Of a DNA stretch of 24,913 bases, positions 22,034 to 24,913 are shown piece by piece. Location of the stretch: contig JAEFDA010000090.1 of assembly GCA_016126025.1 (NCBI GenBank), positions 1 through 24,913 on the forward strand. The letters run 5' to 3'. The stretch is from Nitrososphaerota archaeon. Its GTDB lineage: Archaea; Thermoproteota; Nitrososphaeria; Nitrososphaerales; Nitrosopumilaceae. Each line of letters begins with the position of its first letter. The stretch's first letter is position 1. The position numbers and the translations under genes were made by a program. The notes beneath the pieces were generated by a model, which had not been told where the DNA came from, searched no databases, and saw only the letters and a program-made list of their open reading frames with translations.

Positions 22034-22639
22034 CTAGAGCTTTACGGTGATCTCCTCGCCGTTTCCTATAGGCAACGTCACGGTCCGGACCGAGGCGTTC
22101 TGGCGCACCAGCCTGGCGAACTCCCCCATCATGTCGGAGAACCTCTCCGGGTACAGCATGTTGTCGGTGGCGATTATGCCTCCCCTTCGCACCATGGGCA
22201 GAACCATGTCAAAGTAGTGGGGGATGTTCTCTTTGTCCGCATCTATGAGCACAAAGTCGTACGCCGGGGACGACCCACTCAGGTCTTTGAGCACATCCAG
22301 CGCCCTACCCTGCACGATGTCTATGGCATCCCGCACCCCGGCATCCTCAAAGTTGTCCGATGCCCGCCGGATCTTTTTATCATCCATCTCTATGGCGGTC
22401 ACCCTGCCGCCGGCCTCCATGACCGCCTCGGCCAGCCATATGGTTGAAAACCCGGTGGACATTCCGATCTCCAGGGCGCTTTTGGCTCCCATGGCGCGCA
22501 GCATGATATTGAAGAACTCGCCGGTCTCCCAGGTGATGGCCGACATCAACTCGTCAGCGGGCACCCTCACGGCGCGAGAGTTCTCCAGTTTGGAGGCGGC
22601 GTCGAGCCTCTCCAGCGTACGCCGGATACCTGCGTTCAT
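22034..22639 (-). CDS. SAM-dependent O-methyltransferase (COG4122 / caffeoyl-CoA OMT-like)
   Basis: Class I Rossmann methyltransferase of 201 residues. Motif I is ALEIGMSTGFSTIWLAEA, motif II VTAIEMDDKKI, and motif IV VLIDADKENIPHYF with the metal-coordinating acidic residues typical of the cation-dependent catechol/caffeoyl-CoA group. RRGGIIATDNMLY follows. The leading segment ELMSAITWETGEFFNIML matches the usual family lead-in before motif I. ATG 22639 lies 25 nt after a minus-strand TATA box (22661-22668). The frame is open to 22756, but those residues precede the promoter. The substrate is unknown. Element copy C starts 100 nt upstream of the ATG. Confidence 0.85.
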   Translation of the reverse strand: MNAGIRRTLERLDAASKLENSRAVRVPADELMSAITWETGEFFNIMLRAMGAKSALEIGMSTGFSTIWLAEAVMEAGGRVTAIEMDDKKIRRASDNFEDAGVRDAIDIVQGRALDVLKDLSGSSPAYDFVLIDADKENIPHYFDMVLPMVRRGGIIATDNMLYPERFSDMMGEFARLVRQNASVRTVTLPIGNGEEITVKL

Positions 22640-22660
22640 GGTGCGGGGCGGGCAGCCCGT

Positions 22661-22668
22661 CTTATAGC
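22661..22668 (-). promoter_or_regulatory. TATA box of the O-methyltransferase gene
   Basis: GCTATAAG on the minus strand, centred 25.5 nt before ATG 22639. Confidence 0.6.
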
Positions 22669-22738
22669 AATATCCATTCTGGCTGTGCGCGCCTGGTCCC
22701 AGCGTGGCTCCAAAAAGCCAAGGGAATAGTACCGACCC

Positions 22739-22853
22739 GGCAGTCTTTGCAGACATGCAGGCCGTGATCTGGCCATACTACACGTCAAGCCATGCGGGCC
22801 GGTGTGAGGCTGGCCGGCAAAAGTCAGCTGGTGCCCGTACGGCCTAAAGGCGC
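22739..22853 (+). repeat. Dispersed intergenic element, copy C
   Basis: Lies in the 419-bp gene-free stretch between two divergent genes. Its first 40 bp (22739-22778) match copy D at 34 positions. It then shares CATGCGG (22791), GGCCGGCAAAAGTC (22812-22825) and CCTAAAGGCGC (22843-22853) in the same order and at similar spacing. The first hairpin is GTCT-TTGC-AGAC. A CCCGTACGG...AAAGGCGC segment (22833-22852) also recurs to the right of copy D at 24838-24858. The rest of the gap, to 23026, shows nothing else. Confidence 0.8.
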
Positions 22854-23026
22854 GCCCGCCGCGTCTCCTCAACGGCTAACCCAAACGTGATCATAGCAGG
22901 TTCTAATTTAGCGGCTAGCCGCAGATAGCCAAGATGGTATGGGTACGGACGTGGGCCGATCTACGTCCTTCTCAGATAATGCGCTGCCGGCCGGGGTACA
23001 TCTGGGTTAGATATCCAACGGTCAAC

Positions 23027-23035
23027 AGATAAAAT
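23027..23035 (+). promoter_or_regulatory. TATA box of the 75-residue gene
   Basis: AGATAAAAT centred 28 nt before TTG 23059. It decides this non-ATG start. Confidence 0.5.
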
Positions 23036-23058
23036 GGCGGCGGACGCACGCCTCCCCG

Positions 23059-23286
23059 TTGACACTGACGGAAGACGCAGCCCGGATCCGCTCCAGATTC
23101 GACTCGGCCGACACGGCGGAATTTTTGGAGATCATATCCCGCATACATGACAGGCTGCACACCCAGCAGACCCGGGAGTATCTGGGCAAAAAGCTGGAGG
23201 CGGCGCGACTTGCCGACCCGTCAGAGCGTCGCGAGATGTGCAGGAACCTCCTGCCGTATCTGGACTGGTACCTCTCCGGCGGCTAA
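23059..23286 (+). CDS. Small helical protein, function unknown
   Basis: 75 residues from TTG 23059 (MTLTEDAARIRSRFDSADTA). It is helical and charged (EFLEIISRIHDRLHTQQTRE) and ends in a conserved-looking LLPYLDWYLSGG. No family is recognised. The TTG start is chosen from the TATA box, and no ATG or GTG lies near the promoter. Its TAA overlaps the TAG of the next, convergent gene by 4 nt (23283-23286). One cysteine and no membrane span are present. Confidence 0.55.
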   Translation: MTLTEDAARIRSRFDSADTAEFLEIISRIHDRLHTQQTREYLGKKLEAARLADPSERREMCRNLLPYLDWYLSGG

Positions 23287-23681
23287 CCCGTTCCGCAGAT
23301 GGCCGCCCTCGCCTCGCGCACCGCCCGGACCTTGGCATCCGGAACGGTGTCAACGCCCAACAACCCCGCATGGTATTGGGAGCCCTCTGCCGCCTGCCTT
23401 ATGTCGGACTCGTAGCAATCAAGAGCACTTTTTATGATCTGCATCTCGTCCTCGGTGGGGACCGGTCCACCCGCCAGAAAGTTGGAGACACTCTGCTGCG
23501 TCTGGCGTGCCATCGGATGGCGCTTGATGGCGGCCTGCCGGATGACGGCGCCGAACATTCCCGCGCCGCTGCCCGGGTCGTCCCCCATCGCCCTCAGCCT
23601 GCGGATGTAGTGTGCCAGCGATTCCAGCACGACGCCGGATCCGTCGCCAGCCACCAAGTATTCGATGCCGCCGGGTCCCAC
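23283..23681 (-). CDS. Helical protein of unknown function
   Basis: 132 residues from GTG 23681 (MGPGGIEYLVAGDGSGVVLE). Features are a helix-rich middle (SLAHYIRRLRAMGDDPGSG, FGAVIRQAAIKRH), a QQSVSNFLAGGP turn, and a C-terminal helix ending in RAAICGTG. The QTQQSVSNFLAG stretch recalls the recognition helix of Cro-like HTH proteins, so DNA binding is possible but unproven. The longest frame starts at ATG 23696, only 11 nt from the TATA box (23704-23711). GTG 23681 is 26.5 nt away and preferred. Convergent overlap of 4 nt with the preceding small gene. Confidence 0.6.
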   Translation of the reverse strand: MGPGGIEYLVAGDGSGVVLESLAHYIRRLRAMGDDPGSGAGMFGAVIRQAAIKRHPMARQTQQSVSNFLAGGPVPTEDEMQIIKSALDCYESDIRQAAEGSQYHAGLLGVDTVPDAKVRAVREARAAICGTG

Positions 23682-23754
23682 GAGTCCCACACCCATACCC
23701 AGCTAAATAAACCCCGCCACCGCATCCAGCGCCCGCTCTGGCCACGCCGGCGGG

Positions 23755-24582
23755 TCACGAACCGGCGATCCGCAGGTCAAAGTCTGGGACCAGCCCCCGC
23801 TCCTTGGTCATTCCAAACATCCTGCGGATGGACGCCTCGCCGGCGTCGCCCATGTCCACCGTGGTCGGATTGACGTACATCCTGACAAACTTGTCTATCA
23901 GCGGCTTGGGGTTGCCGCGGCCATACTTCATGGCGTATTTGACCGCATCATCGGAATGCTCCAGTCCGTACCTGATGGACTCTTGCAGGAACCGATCGAA
24001 CCTGCGGATCGAGTCGCCGCCCAACCCCGTTCTCATCACGTTTATCCCCAAAGGAACAGGCAGGCCGCCGGTGGCGCCGTCCCACCACTCCCCCACGTCC
24101 AGTATGCTTGCCAGTCCCTCCTGCTGGTACGTTATCTGGGCCTCGTGTATCACCAGACCCGCATCCACCGCGCCGCTGCGGACGGCCTCCGGAATCCTGT
24201 CAAAGTCCATCTCTACATGGTCGAACCTGCCTATGATCAGTTGTAAAAGCAGGAACGCCGATGTCATCTTGCCCGGCACGGCAATCCGGCAGCTTCCCAG
24301 GGAACGCACGTCGATGGCGTCGCGGGCAACCACCCGCGGCCCGTACCCCAGGCCGAAGCTGCCCCCGCTCCGCAGTACGGTGTATCCCGGTATGTAGGCG
24401 CATGCGTGTACAGAGACTGCCGTAACGTCCAGCTCACAGTTCTGGGCACGACGATTCAGTGCCTCTATGTCCTCTACTACCTGCTCCACCTCGAAGCCGG
24501 GGGACGGCACCTTTCCTGAGAGCATGCCATAAAACATGAACGCGTCGTCAGCATCGGGCGTGTGGCCCACCGTAATCTTCAC
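23755..24582 (-). CDS. mqnD: MqnD-like enzyme (MqnA/MqnD family, COG2107)
   Basis: Member of the MqnA/MqnD family with a periplasmic-binding-protein fold. MqnD converts cyclic dehypoxanthinyl futalosine to 1,4-dihydroxy-6-naphthoate in the futalosine route to menaquinone. The 275-residue length is normal. Family landmarks are VGHTPDADDAFMFYGML at the N-terminus, VEDIEALNRRA, VTAVSVHACAYI, GYGPRVVARD, GKMTSAFLLLQL and GLVIHEAQITY with a conserved His. The GTG start (24582) lies 25 nt after a TATA box (24604-24611). No other menaquinone gene is in the window, and the product could act on another ligand, so the exact reaction is uncertain. Element copy D begins 105 nt upstream. Confidence 0.8.
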   Translation of the reverse strand: MKITVGHTPDADDAFMFYGMLSGKVPSPGFEVEQVVEDIEALNRRAQNCELDVTAVSVHACAYIPGYTVLRSGGSFGLGYGPRVVARDAIDVRSLGSCRIAVPGKMTSAFLLLQLIIGRFDHVEMDFDRIPEAVRSGAVDAGLVIHEAQITYQQEGLASILDVGEWWDGATGGLPVPLGINVMRTGLGGDSIRRFDRFLQESIRYGLEHSDDAVKYAMKYGRGNPKPLIDKFVRMYVNPTTVDMGDAGEASIRRMFGMTKERGLVPDFDLRIAGS

Positions 24583-24603
24583 GCCTGAGCCAACTGGCGT
24601 GGC

Positions 24604-24611
24604 TATAAAAA
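24604..24611 (-). promoter_or_regulatory. TATA box of the MqnD-like gene
   Basis: TTTTTATA on the minus strand, centred 25.5 nt before GTG 24582. Confidence 0.65.
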
Positions 24612-24686
24612 CCGAGTCGCCACCGTTTCGTACGCGCTAAGGCTCATCGCGATGTTGAATATTCGGGGTTTTTATGGCACCGGTAT

Positions 24687-24799
24687 GGCAGTCTTTGCAG
24701 ACGTGCCGGCCACGATCCGGCCATATGGCCGTTAAATCATGCGGATCATGCCAAATAGGCCGATGAAAATCGGTGGGCACTCGCGCTTAGCCTAAACGC
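24687..24799 (+). repeat. Dispersed intergenic element, copy D
   Basis: Lies in the gene-free stretch 24612-24913. It begins with a hairpin, GGCA-GTCT-TTGC-AGAC-g-TGCC (24687-24707), followed by GATCCGGCCATATGGCC. GATCCG (24714-24719) can pair with CGGATC (24742-24747). Then come GGATCATGCCAAATAGGCC and a 5-bp hairpin CCGAT-GAAA-ATCGG with a GNRA-type loop, and it ends CCTAAACGC at 24799. It is the best-preserved copy and aligns with A, B and C. To its right only the CCCGTACGG...AAAGGCGC segment (24838-24858) shared with copy C is recognisable. Confidence 0.8.
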
Positions 24800-24913
24800 C
24801 CCTAATTCCGACTCGTCCTAATAGCGCCTGAGCGCCGCCCGTACGGGCCGAAAGGCGCAATGATCACATAATTTGGCCATCCCTCCCATTGACAAAGACA
24901 TACAGCGAAGGGC

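Noticed and set aside
1..24913. CRISPR array, rRNA genes, further tRNAs, origin of replication
   Set aside because: I looked for regularly spaced repeats, T-arm motifs and clustered origin-box-like repeats; apart from tRNA-Leu none was found.

Overview
The window looks like high-GC genomic DNA from a marine Group I.1a thaumarchaeon (Nitrososphaerota), most like Cenarchaeum symbiosum. The evidence is a set of archaeal genes: RNA polymerase subunits RpoN and RpoK, ribosomal proteins uS4, uS13 and uS2 of archaeal type, an Alba-family chromatin protein, archaeal translin, a Hjc-like Holliday junction resolvase, MEMO, and several small Cys-rich proteins. Gene starts are typically archaeal and mostly leaderless: about 20 genes have an AT-rich TATA box centred 24-30 nt before a usable ATG, GTG or TTG. 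I used that register to choose many starts. The species assignment is from memory of these families and was not searched.

Layout. 1-628: a short broken AAA-type ATPase fragment on the minus strand, with a perfectly duplicated promoter enclosing an operator-like palindrome. 629-3406: minus-strand operon rps13-rps4-glmS. 3618-4256: translin-family gene whose 3' end runs antisense into tRNA-Leu(GAG) (4235-4322). That tRNA and rpoN (4374) are divergent and appear to share one palindromic TATA box. 4374-7251: plus-strand operon rpoN-eno-rps2-MEMO with overlapping or near-abutting genes. 7327-8559: ahcY. 8888-10417: a Cro-type HTH regulator, an Alba-family gene and rpoK. 10418-13008: a gene-poor stretch with one convincing small zinc-ribbon gene and one broken candidate. 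13009-16530: a zinc-finger plus YggX-like protein, a helical unknown, and a large secreted oligopeptide-binding protein.

16845-18252 is a small accessory patch with a lower-GC orphan gene, an IS630-type transposase that has lost its catalytic core, and a 58-residue CxxC/CxxC protein. 18388-22005 holds hjc and several lineage-specific small or coiled-coil proteins, including a 49-residue Cys-rich protein. 22034-24582 holds an O-methyltransferase, two small convergent unknowns and an MqnD-like enzyme.

The most notable unexplained structure is a dispersed noncoding element of about 110-115 bp present four times between genes (9748-9856 and 13798-13910 on the minus strand; 22739-22853 and 24687-24799 on the plus strand). 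The copies align over nearly their full length and keep a first hairpin through compensating and G-U changes. They sit upstream of, not inside, the leaderless transcripts nearby. I do not recognise this family. It could be a small RNA gene family, a regulatory DNA element or a non-autonomous mobile element.
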